Part shown: one piece after another, positions 51,715 through 59,715 of the stretch | How positions within the stretch are numbered: the stretch's first letter is position 1 | Layout of the letters: each line of letters opens with the position of its first letter | Assembly (NCBI RefSeq): GCF_002250655.1 | Contig: NZ_NOZR01000030.1 | Coordinates: 1-64,000 of the forward strand | Direction: 5' to 3' | Length of the DNA stretch: 64,000 nt | Source of the DNA: Mycolicibacterium sphagni | GTDB taxonomy: Bacteria > Actinomycetota > Actinomycetes > Mycobacteriales > Mycobacteriaceae | The notes under the pieces: generated by a model | Seen by the model: the letters and a program-made list of their open reading frames with translations, nothing else | The model's database searches: none | What the model was told of the DNA's origin: nothing | Made by a program: the position numbers and the translations under genes

Positions 51715-52448
51715 CCGTGACATCCGAGCGCAAAACCGGGGTGGCCGCCGAGCTTCGGCACATCGACAAGTGGTACGGCGAGCATCAGGTGCTGCGGGAC
51801 GTGTCGCTGACGGTCGGTGCCGGTGAGATCGTCGCACTGGTGGGGCGAAGTGGCTCCGGCAAATCCACCGTGCTGCGCGTGCTCGCCGGCTTGTCGCAGG
51901 ATCACACCGGCGAGCGGTTGGTCACCGGGCCGCCCGCGTTGGCGTTCCAGGAGCCCCGGCTATTCCCTTGGCGCACTGTGCGGACCAACGTCGGCTATGG
52001 TTTGACGCGCTCTCGGCTGCCCCGCAATGAAGTGACAACGCGGGCCGACAAGGCGTTGGCTGACGTCGGTCTCGCCGATCGCGCCGGCTCTTGGCCGCTG
52101 ACCCTGTCAGGTGGTCAGGCGCAGCGAGTGTCCTTGGCGCGTGCTCTGGTAGCCCAGCCGCAGCTGCTGCTGCTCGACGAACCGTTCGGCGCGCTGGACG
52201 CTCTCACCCGGCTCAGCATGCACGCGCTGTTGCTCCAGCTGTGGCGCATTCACGGGTTCGGGGTGCTGCTGGTCACCCATGACGTGAATGAAGCTGTCGC
52301 ACTGGCGGACCGCGTTCTGGTCCTGGAGTCCGGCGAGGTGGTGTTCGAGACTGAGATCACCGATCCGCGTCGGCCACCGGGTGGCACTACGGCGTCGGCC
52401 GAACGTCACCGGGTCGAGTTGCTCGAGCAACTCGGCGTACAACTCTGA
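51711..52448 (+). CDS. ssuB: Alkanesulfonate ABC transporter ATPase SsuB
   Basis: ATP-binding subunit of 245 residues. Walker A is GRSGSGKS (about residues 45-52), the Q-loop is ALAFQEPRLFPW, the signature is LSGGQ (about 132-136), Walker B is LLLLDEPFGALD (about 150-161) and the switch is VTHDVNEA. The FQEPRLFPW form is typical of SsuB/TauB-type ATPases. The start is GTG overlapping ssuC by four bases. It is followed by ssuA. Confidence 0.9.
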   Translation: MTVTSERKTGVAAELRHIDKWYGEHQVLRDVSLTVGAGEIVALVGRSGSGKSTVLRVLAGLSQDHTGERLVTGPPALAFQEPRLFPWRTVRTNVGYGLTRSRLPRNEVTTRADKALADVGLADRAGSWPLTLSGGQAQRVSLARALVAQPQLLLLDEPFGALDALTRLSMHALLLQLWRIHGFGVLLVTHDVNEAVALADRVLVLESGEVVFETEITDPRRPPGGTTASAERHRVELLEQLGVQL

Positions 52449-52459
52449 CAGGAGTGACC

Positions 52460-53488
52460 TTGTATTCCAGATTGTTTCGCCGCTTCATGGTGCTGCTGGC
52501 GGTGTTCGGCCTGCTGCTGACGGGCTGCGTGTCGCGGCAGCAGAACACCGGTGCATCGCAGGCGCCGTCGACGGTTCCGTTGAGCGACTTGTCCGGTTTG
52601 GTGCTGCAGGTCGGCGACCAGAAGGGCGGCACCGAGTCGCTGCTGCGCGCCGCAGGCGCCCTGGACAATCTGCCGTACCAGATCGCGTTCTCCACCTTCA
52701 CGTCCGGGCCGCCTCAGGTCGAGGCCGCGACCGCAGGCAAGATCGACTTCGCCATCACAGGCAACACCCCGCCGATCTTCGGTGCGGCGTCGAACGCGAA
52801 GGTGAAAGTGGTCTCCGCCTACAACGGTGGCGGTGTCGGTGACGCGATCCTGGTTCCCGCGGATTCGCCGATTCAGTCGGTGAGCGATCTTCGGGGCAAG
52901 AGCATCCTGGTGGGGAAGGGTAGCTCGGGCCACGGCAACGTGCTCGGTCAACTGGACAAGGCCGGCCTGACGACAGCTGATGTGAAACTCGTGTTCCTGC
53001 AGCCCGCCGACGCCCTGTCGGCGTTCCGGGCCGGTCAGGGTGACGCGTGGGCGATCTGGGATCCGTTCACCGCGCAGGCCGAGCAGCAGCTCAAGGTCCG
53101 GTCGATCGCTCAGGCCAAGGGCGTGACCAACGGGTACTGGTTCGGGGTGGCCTCGGATGCGGCGCTCGCCGATCCGAAGCGCAATACCGCGCTGGCCGAC
53201 CTTCTGGTCCGATTCGCGAAGGCCGCCAAGTGGGCGCAGGATCACCCGCAGGAATGGGCCGAAAAATACGCTGCTGCAGTCGGATTGGACCCGAAAGCGT
53301 CCGAGGTGTCGCAAGCACGCAGCCTTCGGCTGCCGACGGCCCTGAGTGACGAAGTGGTAGCGTCAGAACAGAAGATCGCTGATCTGTTCGCGAAGTCGGG
53401 GCAGATCCAGTCCGCGCCGGATTTCTCCAAATGGGTGGACCGTCGATATGCCGGCGTGCTCGAGCCCTTTTTGATCAGCGCCAACTAA
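52460..53488 (+). CDS. ssuA: Alkanesulfonate-binding lipoprotein SsuA
   Basis: Extracellular solute-binding protein of 342 residues. The signal peptide RRFMVLLAVFGLLLTGC ends in the lipobox LTGC, predicting lipidation. The NMT1/SsuA-like fold shows QVGDQKGGTESLLRAAGAL, IDFAITGNTPPIFGAAS and GDAWAIWDPFTA. TTG at 52460 follows an AGGAG site by five bases. A GTG at 52454 lies within that site and would add only two residues. It sits between ssuB and ssuD in one operon. Confidence 0.88.
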   Translation: MYSRLFRRFMVLLAVFGLLLTGCVSRQQNTGASQAPSTVPLSDLSGLVLQVGDQKGGTESLLRAAGALDNLPYQIAFSTFTSGPPQVEAATAGKIDFAITGNTPPIFGAASNAKVKVVSAYNGGGVGDAILVPADSPIQSVSDLRGKSILVGKGSSGHGNVLGQLDKAGLTTADVKLVFLQPADALSAFRAGQGDAWAIWDPFTAQAEQQLKVRSIAQAKGVTNGYWFGVASDAALADPKRNTALADLLVRFAKAAKWAQDHPQEWAEKYAAAVGLDPKASEVSQARSLRLPTALSDEVVASEQKIADLFAKSGQIQSAPDFSKWVDRRYAGVLEPFLISAN

Positions 53489-53498
53489 GGAGGGCGTT

Positions 53499-54596
53499 TT
53501 GCCTGCGAAATTCTTCTGGTTCCTGCCCACCAACGGCGACAGCCGCTCGATCGTCGGTGCATCGCACGCGTCGTCACACCACACGATTCCCGACGGATAC
53601 CGGGCACCGACCCGCCGGTATCTAGCCGAGGTGGCCAGGGCTGCCGACCGGCTCGGCTTTGAAGGGGTGCTGACCCCAACCGGAACATGGTGCGAGGACG
53701 CCTGGTTGACTGCGTCGGCGCTACTGGCCGAGACGGAGCGGCTCAAGTTCCTGGTGGCGTTCCGGCCGGGGCTGGTGCCGCCGACTCTGGCCGCGCAGCA
53801 GGCGGCGACGTTCCAGCGGTTCTCCGAGGGGCGCCTGCTGCTCAACATAGTCAGCGGCGGGGACGACGTCGAACAGCGCCGTTTCGGTGACTGGCTCAAT
53901 CACGACGAGCGGTACGCCCGGACCGGAGAATTCTTGCAGATCGTCAAGTCGGTATGGGGTCAGGATTCGTTCGACTTCGACGGCGAGTACTACAAGGTTC
54001 GCGACGGTCGGGTGTCGGCGCCGCCGAACCCGTTGCCGGAGTTCTACTTCGGTGGTTCCTCCGCTGCGGCGTTGCCCATCGCCGCCGAGCACGTCGACGT
54101 GTACCTGACCTGGGGTGAGCCCCCGCAGGCGGCGGCCGCCAAGATCAACGAGGTGCGCAAGCTGGCGCAGGCCCGCGGCCGCAACGTGCGTTTCGGTATC
54201 CGCCTGCACACCATCACCCGCGACACGTCAGAGGCCGCATGGGCGGTGGCCCAGGAGTTGGTGGACCAGCTGTCCCCGGAGCAGATCGAACAGGCCACCA
54301 AGCTGCACGCGAAGTCGGAGTCCGAGGGGCAGCGCCGGATGACCGCGCTGCACGGCGGCCGGATCGACAAACTGGAGATCTACCCGAACCTGTGGGCCGG
54401 CGTCGGCCTGGTCCGCGGCGGCGCCGGGACCGCGTTGGTCGGCAGCCACGAAGAGGTCGCCAACCTGATCTGGGAGTACCACTCCGTCGGGTTCGACGAG
54501 TTCATCCTGTCGGGCTATCCCCATCTGGAAGAGGCCTACTGGTTCGCCGAGGGGGTCTTTCCGATCTTGCGCGCCAAGGGAGTGCTGGCTGCTTAG
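53499..54596 (+). CDS. ssuD: FMNH2-dependent alkanesulfonate monooxygenase SsuD
   Basis: Bacterial-luciferase-fold enzyme of 365 residues that splits alkanesulfonates into aldehyde and sulfite with FMNH2 and oxygen. Family stretches are FFWFLPTNGDSRSIVG, LAEVARAADRLGFEG, LTPTGTWCEDAWL and LKFLVAFRPGLVPPTLAAQQ, with LLNIVSGGDDVEQRRFGDWL. The start is TTG with a perfect AGGAGG nine bases upstream. An FMN reductase (SsuE) is not present here, so reduced flavin must come from elsewhere. It converges on the SpeE-like gene with a four-base overlap. Confidence 0.92.
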   Translation: MPAKFFWFLPTNGDSRSIVGASHASSHHTIPDGYRAPTRRYLAEVARAADRLGFEGVLTPTGTWCEDAWLTASALLAETERLKFLVAFRPGLVPPTLAAQQAATFQRFSEGRLLLNIVSGGDDVEQRRFGDWLNHDERYARTGEFLQIVKSVWGQDSFDFDGEYYKVRDGRVSAPPNPLPEFYFGGSSAAALPIAAEHVDVYLTWGEPPQAAAAKINEVRKLAQARGRNVRFGIRLHTITRDTSEAAWAVAQELVDQLSPEQIEQATKLHAKSESEGQRRMTALHGGRIDKLEIYPNLWAGVGLVRGGAGTALVGSHEEVANLIWEYHSVGFDEFILSGYPHLEEAYWFAEGVFPILRAKGVLAA

Positions 54597-56176
54597 TCGT
54601 ACCCGTGGCGCATATCGTCCACGATCAGCGGGTGCTCCAAGGTTGACGGCTCGAGTGTGCGGGGCGCCATGTCAGGCGAGAACACGGCTGCGGCGTCGAG
54701 AACCTGTTGGTTGAGGAAGCGAAGCGGGGGTGGACCTTCCGGCAGCGCGAGACGGGGTGGAATGGTGCCGCGCCGCGCCAGCGCGAAACCCCAGTCGCCA
54801 AAGGTAGGCACGTGCACGTGGTAGGGCGTGACGGCGTATCCGGCGGAGGCCACAGTGGAGATGGTGCGCCAGAACGCGTCCGGCGTGGAGTACGGGCTGC
54901 CGGATTGCACGACCATCAGGCCGTGTGGCGAAAGCGCATGGGAGATCAACGCATAGAACTCTGTTGAATAGAGACGCCCGAGCACGGGGGTGTCGGGGTC
55001 GGGTAGGTCGACGATGACCGCGTCGAAGCCGCCGGGCGGGATGACGTCAGGGTGCGGCTCGCGCAGCCAGGTCATCGCGTCGGCGGTGATGACCTGCACG
55101 CGGGGGTTGTCGAGTGCGCCGCTGTTGGCGTCGTGAAGGACGGTGCGCGCCATCGCGATCATCGCAGGGTCGAGTTCGACCTGGACTATCCGATCGATGC
55201 CGTTCTGGCGCAACAGTTCTCGGTCGGCCAGTCCATCGCCACCGCCGATCACGAGCACGGAGCGCGCGTTGGCTGCCAGAGCGGGGTACACCAGGCTTTC
55301 GGTGTAGCGGTATTCGTCTCGGGTCGAAAACTGCAGTCCGCCATCGAGATACAGCCGTGTGTCGCCGTCGCGGCGGGTCACCACGATCTCCTGGTAGGCC
55401 GAGTGCTGGTAGGCGATGATCGGGTCTGCGTAGAGCCGTTGTCTGCTCGTTGTCTCGATCGTGCCCGCCGCGGTGATCAGGCAGAGCAGCACCGCCAGGG
55501 CGGCGGCCAGCACGCCCAGTGCGACAGCCAGCGCGCGTGCTTTGATGGTGTGCCGCAACAGCAGAACGGCGACCACCGCCGCCGCCGCCAGGTTGATGAT
55601 GCCGGTGACCGCGGCCCCGCGGATCATCCCCAGATGCGGCAGTAGGAAAAAGGGCCATGCCAGTCCGCCCAGCAGCGCGCCGAGGTAGTCCGCGGCGTTG
55701 AGATTGGCCAGCACCCGGCCGGCGCCGACCGCGCTGGCGCTGCGGCCGCGCTGGAGCAGCGTCATGAGGAGCGGCACCTCGGCTCCCACCAGAATGCCGA
55801 TGAGTGCGGTGCCGAGGACGAGGACTGCGAGGGAACCGCCGATGAAGGAGAACGTGACATAGAGCGCGGCAGCGGACAGCCCGCCGACGAGGCCGAGCAG
55901 CGTCTCGATCGCGACGAATGTCACCGCGGCGTGGTTCAGCAGTGGTTTGATCAGCAGTGCGCCGGCGCCGAGTGCGGCGATGTAGCCCGCGACAATCAGG
56001 GATGTCGCGATCACGCCGCCGCCCTCGAGGCTTGCCGACAGCGTCAGGAGCGCCAGTTCGTACACGATGCCGCATGCCGCACACGCGGCGACGGCAGCCA
56101 GAAGCACTGCACGCCAGCGAATCTCTGCCTCCGCCGGCGGTTCGGTACGGGATGTGTCGTCGTGGGTGGTCGTCAT
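54593..56176 (-). CDS. Membrane-bound spermidine synthase-like protein (Rv2601-like)
   Basis: A 527-residue protein with about seven N-terminal membrane helices (about 20-235) fused to a spermidine-synthase-like Rossmann domain (about 250-480). The nucleotide loop is VLVIGGGDGLADRELL and the acidic centre is VIVDLPDPDTP, close to aminopropyltransferase motifs. Length is close to Rv2601 (SpeE, 523 residues). True polyamine synthesis is not certain. The ATG overlaps the end of the DUF350 gene by four bases. It is the last gene of a five-gene minus-strand unit. Confidence 0.85.
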   Translation of the reverse strand: MTTTHDDTSRTEPPAEAEIRWRAVLLAAVAACAACGIVYELALLTLSASLEGGGVIATSLIVAGYIAALGAGALLIKPLLNHAAVTFVAIETLLGLVGGLSAAALYVTFSFIGGSLAVLVLGTALIGILVGAEVPLLMTLLQRGRSASAVGAGRVLANLNAADYLGALLGGLAWPFFLLPHLGMIRGAAVTGIINLAAAAVVAVLLLRHTIKARALAVALGVLAAALAVLLCLITAAGTIETTSRQRLYADPIIAYQHSAYQEIVVTRRDGDTRLYLDGGLQFSTRDEYRYTESLVYPALAANARSVLVIGGGDGLADRELLRQNGIDRIVQVELDPAMIAMARTVLHDANSGALDNPRVQVITADAMTWLREPHPDVIPPGGFDAVIVDLPDPDTPVLGRLYSTEFYALISHALSPHGLMVVQSGSPYSTPDAFWRTISTVASAGYAVTPYHVHVPTFGDWGFALARRGTIPPRLALPEGPPPLRFLNQQVLDAAAVFSPDMAPRTLEPSTLEHPLIVDDMRHGYD

Positions 56177-56619
56177 GTCAGCGCGGCGGCGGTGATCGCA
56201 CCCACCCCCAGCAGGACGGTCGCCGCGGCGAACGCCGCGGGATGCAGGCTGGCATCCTCGACGTGGTCTTGGAACCGTCCCGGAATCGCGGCCTCGAGTA
56301 TCACCATGGTGAGCCCCTGCAAGATGACCCCGATCACTCCGTATACGGCGACGTCGAGAAGTCCCTGACCGAGGGAGTCGGAGCTGGTGAGAATTGCCAC
56401 GACGATCACCGTGGTGATGGAAAGGTAAGTTGCCGAGGCGATCACGACAGCATTGGGACGGCGCTCGACGAATACTTCGCGGCGCAGGCTGCCCGGTGTC
56501 AGGAGGTCGATCATCAGGAACCCGAGTACGAGCACCACGATGCCGACGACGAAGTACAGCATTGTCGCCACGACGCCGTGCACGAGTTTGTCGGGGCTCA
56601 GCGCACCGAATGTGTCCAT
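56173..56619 (-). CDS. DUF350 membrane protein (Rv2600-like)
   Basis: A 148-residue membrane protein with four helices (about 17-38, 60-80, 87-108, 124-146) in the DUF350 pattern. DUF350 proteins cluster with SpeE-like proteins in many actinobacteria, but their function is unknown. It lies 41 bp downstream of the DUF4247 gene and overlaps the SpeE-like gene by four bases. It corresponds to Rv2600. Confidence 0.8.
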   Translation of the reverse strand: MDTFGALSPDKLVHGVVATMLYFVVGIVVLVLGFLMIDLLTPGSLRREVFVERRPNAVVIASATYLSITTVIVVAILTSSDSLGQGLLDVAVYGVIGVILQGLTMVILEAAIPGRFQDHVEDASLHPAAFAAATVLLGVGAITAAALT

Positions 56620-56660
56620 GGGGATCTCCTCTGCGTTGCTCGGACTGGTTGGCTCGTTGG

Positions 56661-57098
56661 CTACTTCACCCCGCCGGGACCGCCGGAGCTTCCACCGGAA
56701 CTGCTATCCGGTGACCCGGGATGGAAGCCGGGCCCCAGGAAGATGTACGAGCCGTGGCTGTACCCGCCGTTGATGTCCTCGACCCGCACGGTGCACGGGC
56801 GGTCGCCGTCGGGGCCGACGACCACGATGCTGTCGTCGTATCGCAGGTATTCGCTGTTGTCGTCACTGGCCCGGGCTTCGGAGTCCTGGAAGTCCTCGAT
56901 GTCATCGGCGACGTTGGAAGGGGCTCCGCTGCAGACGTAGCGGACGGCATTGGGGTCGCTCCCGTACTGCTGATAGTGCCCGGAGATGTAAGACTCGACG
57001 TCCTGGTCGGCACTGATCTGCATGACGCCAAGCACCAGGCACACGACCGCGGCGACCAGCATGACGCCGGCGATCACGAATAGTCGGGTGCGGGTCAT
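56661..57098 (-). CDS. DUF4247 exported/membrane protein (Rv2599-like)
   Basis: A 145-residue protein with one N-terminal membrane segment (LFVIAGVMLVAAVVCLVLGV), an outer domain with two cysteines (YVCSGAP and RPCTVRV) and a C-terminal Gly/Ser/Pro-rich tail. The pattern fits DUF4247. The ATG at 57098 overlaps the previous stop by four bases, which selects this start over in-frame GTG/ATG codons farther upstream. It corresponds to Rv2599. Confidence 0.78.
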   Translation of the reverse strand: MTRTRLFVIAGVMLVAAVVCLVLGVMQISADQDVESYISGHYQQYGSDPNAVRYVCSGAPSNVADDIEDFQDSEARASDDNSEYLRYDDSIVVVGPDGDRPCTVRVEDINGGYSHGSYIFLGPGFHPGSPDSSSGGSSGGPGGVK

Positions 57099-57601
57099 GG
57101 CCGCCACCTGCTTGTCGTATAGACCGCGTTGCCGCCACGCGCACCGGGATAAAGATGCCAGGTCTGCCACCGCCAGCCGGGCCCGTCGGGCGTCGCGTTC
57201 AATGCCGTCAGGGCCGCGTCGTCGCCGGGAAATGCCCCGCCCAACCATTGGGGTTCTCGGTCACACTGCTCACGCAGCCACTGGGCGAGTCGGCGAAACG
57301 ATGGCTCGTCGTACTGAGTGGTGCTCGAATGTAGTTGGTAGCCAGGAGCATTGGCGGATTGTGGTAGATCGCAGGCATTGTTGTCGACAGTGCAGGAAAC
57401 CTGTTCGGTGAATTGGTCTTTGGGCGGATGGTCGACGCAGATGACGTGCGACGCACCCAGTACGCCCAACTCGAGGGCGCCGCCGGACGGATGGCACAGC
57501 CGGGCCGTGGCGAGCGGTTCGGGTGCAGGGGCGTTGAGCGCCAAGCGCAACCGCGTGCCGGTGACATCGACGGGGGAGACCCGCAGGTGATGTAGGGGCA
57601 T
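57095..57601 (-). CDS. DUF2617 protein (Rv2598-like)
   Basis: A 168-residue soluble protein with the DUF2617 features: strand LRLALNAPAPEPLA, the GVLGASHVICVDH segment and the C-terminal WRWQTWHLYPG. The function is unknown. It lies 7 bp after the DUF4178 gene and overlaps the DUF4247 gene by four bases. It corresponds to Rv2598. Confidence 0.78.
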   Translation of the reverse strand: MPLHHLRVSPVDVTGTRLRLALNAPAPEPLATARLCHPSGGALELGVLGASHVICVDHPPKDQFTEQVSCTVDNNACDLPQSANAPGYQLHSSTTQYDEPSFRRLAQWLREQCDREPQWLGGAFPGDDAALTALNATPDGPGWRWQTWHLYPGARGGNAVYTTSRWRP

Positions 57602-57608
57602 GCCGGAC

Positions 57609-58226
57609 TTACCTGGCTGGCGGGACGGGCGGCGCCGGGTAGACGATCAGCTCGGCGGGCGAGAGGGCCTTACCCGTGGATATCTCCCATGGCATGTCGG
57701 GGGACCAGCGTTCGAAAGACAGCAGCAGGGTCTTGCCGGCGTCTGAGTAGTCGATGAAGTCCATCTCGCCGCCGGGCGGCATGCCGCCGGTCTCGCCCTC
57801 GGTGGTGTAGGACGCGTGGCCGTGTTCGGACTCGTGCAGCGTCGCGCCGTCCACCTCGAGCAGGCCGCCCGGTTGCAGCTCCAGGTCCTCGCGGGTGACC
57901 CACAACGTCAGCTCCAGCCGGCCCTCGTTGTCCTCGACGCTGAACCAGAGCGGCTTGTCCCCGCCCTCGAGCAGGTGTTCCCACCACACATACGGACCCT
58001 GCCGGTAGGTGACCGAGCCGCGCACGACGTAGTCGACGCCGCCGTAGCTGACGACGGCTCCGGGGCCGAGCTGGCGCGGGCCGAACTGCGGGGCGTTGTC
58101 GGCGGCCAGGGGGTCCTGGCGGCCCGTCGCGGTGTGGTGCGTGCGTGACCGCCGCAACCCCAGCACGAAGAAGACGACCGCTCCGATGAACAACGCCGCG
58201 GCGACTGCGATGAGCACGTATCCCAC
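57609..58226 (-). CDS. DUF4178 membrane-anchored protein (Rv2597-like)
   Basis: A 205-residue protein with one N-terminal membrane helix (VLIAVAAALFIGAVVFFVLGL), a basic stop-transfer and a DUF4178 domain (RQLGPGAVVSYGGVDYVVRG, YVWWEHLLEGGDKPLWFSVEDNEG, HASYTTEGETGG). The GTG at 58226 has an AGAGG site upstream and gives the length of Rv2597 (206 residues); the in-frame extension to 58328 is rejected. It is the first gene of the DUF4178-DUF2617-DUF4247-DUF350-SpeE unit. Confidence 0.8.
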   Translation of the reverse strand: MGYVLIAVAAALFIGAVVFFVLGLRRSRTHHTATGRQDPLAADNAPQFGPRQLGPGAVVSYGGVDYVVRGSVTYRQGPYVWWEHLLEGGDKPLWFSVEDNEGRLELTLWVTREDLELQPGGLLEVDGATLHESEHGHASYTTEGETGGMPPGGEMDFIDYSDAGKTLLLSFERWSPDMPWEISTGKALSPAELIVYPAPPVPPAR

Positions 58227-58391
58227 GTCAGACCTCTCGTCGCGCAGCTGCTCTGTTCTTCGGTGGCATAACGGTACAGCGAATCCCGCCGGCTTGCCGT
58301 CGACTGATCGTCGCAGGTAGACGCGCAAAAGAAGCGAATTTTCAGCAAATGCACAGTGTCATGCCAGCTTTGCGAACCCGGCTACATCCGC

Positions 58392-58416
58392 TACTATCTG
58401 CGTATGAATGCAGATA
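58392..58416 (+). promoter_or_regulatory. kmtR -10 hexamer and overlapping operator
   Basis: TACTAT (58392-58397) fits TANNNT and ends six bases before the ATG at 58404, giving a leaderless mRNA. A perfect inverted repeat TATCTGC-N8-GCAGATA (58395-58416) overlaps both the hexamer and the start codon. ArsR-family sensors bind such 7-8-7 repeats, so KmtR bound here would block its own promoter. Confidence 0.7.
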
Positions 58417-58766
58417 AGCAGCTGGCTGACGACCATGCGCACTTCGTTGTCGAGGTGTTCCGCATGCTGGCCGACGCCACCCGCGTGCAGCTGCTGTGGG
58501 CATTGATCGACGGCGAACTCAGCGTCAACGACCTCGCCGCATGTGTCGGCAAGCCTCCGCCGTCGGTGTCGCAGCATCTGGCCAAGCTGAGAATGGCTCG
58601 CCTGGTACGCACCCGGCGCGAGGGCACCCAGGTGTTCTACCGTTTGGAAAACGACCACGTCCGTCAACTCGTCACCGATGCGGTCTACAACGCCGAGCAT
58701 GCCGCCGGCGGGACGCCCGCTCACCACCGCGGTGTTCACGAACTTCCCGGCCGGGGGACCGCCTGA
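58404..58766 (+). CDS. kmtR: ArsR/SmtB-family metal sensor, KmtR-type
   Basis: A 120-residue winged-helix repressor. It is close to the Ni(II)/Co(II) sensor KmtR of M. tuberculosis (Rv0827c) across FRMLADATRVQLLWALIDGE, VGKPPPSVSQHLAKLRMARL and VRTRREGTQVFYRLENDHVRQLV. The C-terminal arm keeps the Glu-His and His-His pairs (NAEHAAGG and PAHHRGVHE) and His of ENDHVR that form the metal site. It should dissociate from DNA on nickel or cobalt binding and release expression of the linked exporter. The start at 58404 is fixed by the leaderless promoter. The stop shares a base with the exporter start. Confidence 0.88.
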   Translation: MNADKQLADDHAHFVVEVFRMLADATRVQLLWALIDGELSVNDLAACVGKPPPSVSQHLAKLRMARLVRTRREGTQVFYRLENDHVRQLVTDAVYNAEHAAGGTPAHHRGVHELPGRGTA

Positions 58767-59692
58767 TGGCTCACACCCACGACCACGGTCACACCCATGA
58801 CCACGCAGGCCGCGTCGACGACGCGCTCCGCGACAGCGCGGCGGGCATCCGGGCCGTCAAGATCAGCCTGCTCGTACTCGGCATCACCGCGGCGATCCAG
58901 GTGGCGATCGTCGTCGCATCGGGATCTGTTGCGCTGCTGGCCGATACGGTCCACAACTTCTCCGACGCGCTGACCGCGATCCCGTTGTGGATCGCCTTCT
59001 CGCTAGCCCGGCGCACCGCGTCACGCCGGTACACCTACGGCCTCGGCCGTGCCGAAGACCTGGCCGGGCTGTTCGTCGTCGGCGCTATCGCTGTCTCTGC
59101 GGTGGTAGCCGCGGCACAGGCCATCGACCGACTGATCCACCCCGCACCGATGTCCCATCTCGGCTGGGTGGCCGCGGCCGGGGTCGCCGGGTTCGTCGGC
59201 AACGAAGTCGTCGCCCTTTACCGTATCCGGGTGGGCAAGCGCATCGGGTCTGCGGCGCTGCGGGCCGACGGGATGCATGCCCGCGCAGACGGTTTGACTT
59301 CTCTGGCCGTGGTGCTCGGGGCCATCGGAGTGGCCCTCGGCTTTCCTGCAGCCGACCCGATCATCGGACTGCTCATCGCCGCGGCGATCCTGTTCGTGAT
59401 GGTCGCCGCGGCCCGCGAGGTGTTCGCACGACTGCTCGACGGCGTCGACCCCGACCTGGTCGACACCGCCTACCACACGTTGGGCGTTCAGCCAGGAGTC
59501 CTTGGTGTGCAACGAGTTCGGATGCGATGGGTCGGTCTGCGGCTGGACGCCGACGTCGAGCTCGACGTCGACCCCCAGCTGAGCCTTCGCGAGGCACACG
59601 CGCTGGCCCACCACGCCGAGCACGCGCTGACCCACGCGATCCCCAAGCTGGATACCGCCGTCGTGCACGCCTACCCCGCGCACACGTACTAG
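58766..59692 (+). CDS. Cation diffusion facilitator (CDF) metal exporter
   Basis: Six-helix cation/proton antiporter of 308 residues. The N-terminus is His-rich (MAHTHDHGHTHDHAG), as in metal-capturing CDFs. HNFSD in helix 2 and HARAD in helix 5 provide the transport-site residues. The C-terminal cytoplasmic domain contains HHAEHAL. With KmtR directly upstream (TGATG overlap) the substrate is probably Ni(II), Co(II) or both. In M. tuberculosis KmtR controls a CDF (Rv2025c) encoded elsewhere. The long in-frame extension from 58496 lies within kmtR and is rejected. Confidence 0.9.
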   Translation: MAHTHDHGHTHDHAGRVDDALRDSAAGIRAVKISLLVLGITAAIQVAIVVASGSVALLADTVHNFSDALTAIPLWIAFSLARRTASRRYTYGLGRAEDLAGLFVVGAIAVSAVVAAAQAIDRLIHPAPMSHLGWVAAAGVAGFVGNEVVALYRIRVGKRIGSAALRADGMHARADGLTSLAVVLGAIGVALGFPAADPIIGLLIAAAILFVMVAAAREVFARLLDGVDPDLVDTAYHTLGVQPGVLGVQRVRMRWVGLRLDADVELDVDPQLSLREAHALAHHAEHALTHAIPKLDTAVVHAYPAHTY

Positions 59693-59715
59693 GTCCAGGC
59701 CATAGAGTCCACCCC

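Noticed and set aside
58987..59715. N-terminal extension of the Gfo/Idh/MocA gene
   Set aside because: It is an Arg-rich out-of-frame reading of the CDF exporter; the ATG at 59716 begins the Rossmann fold and has its own promoter.
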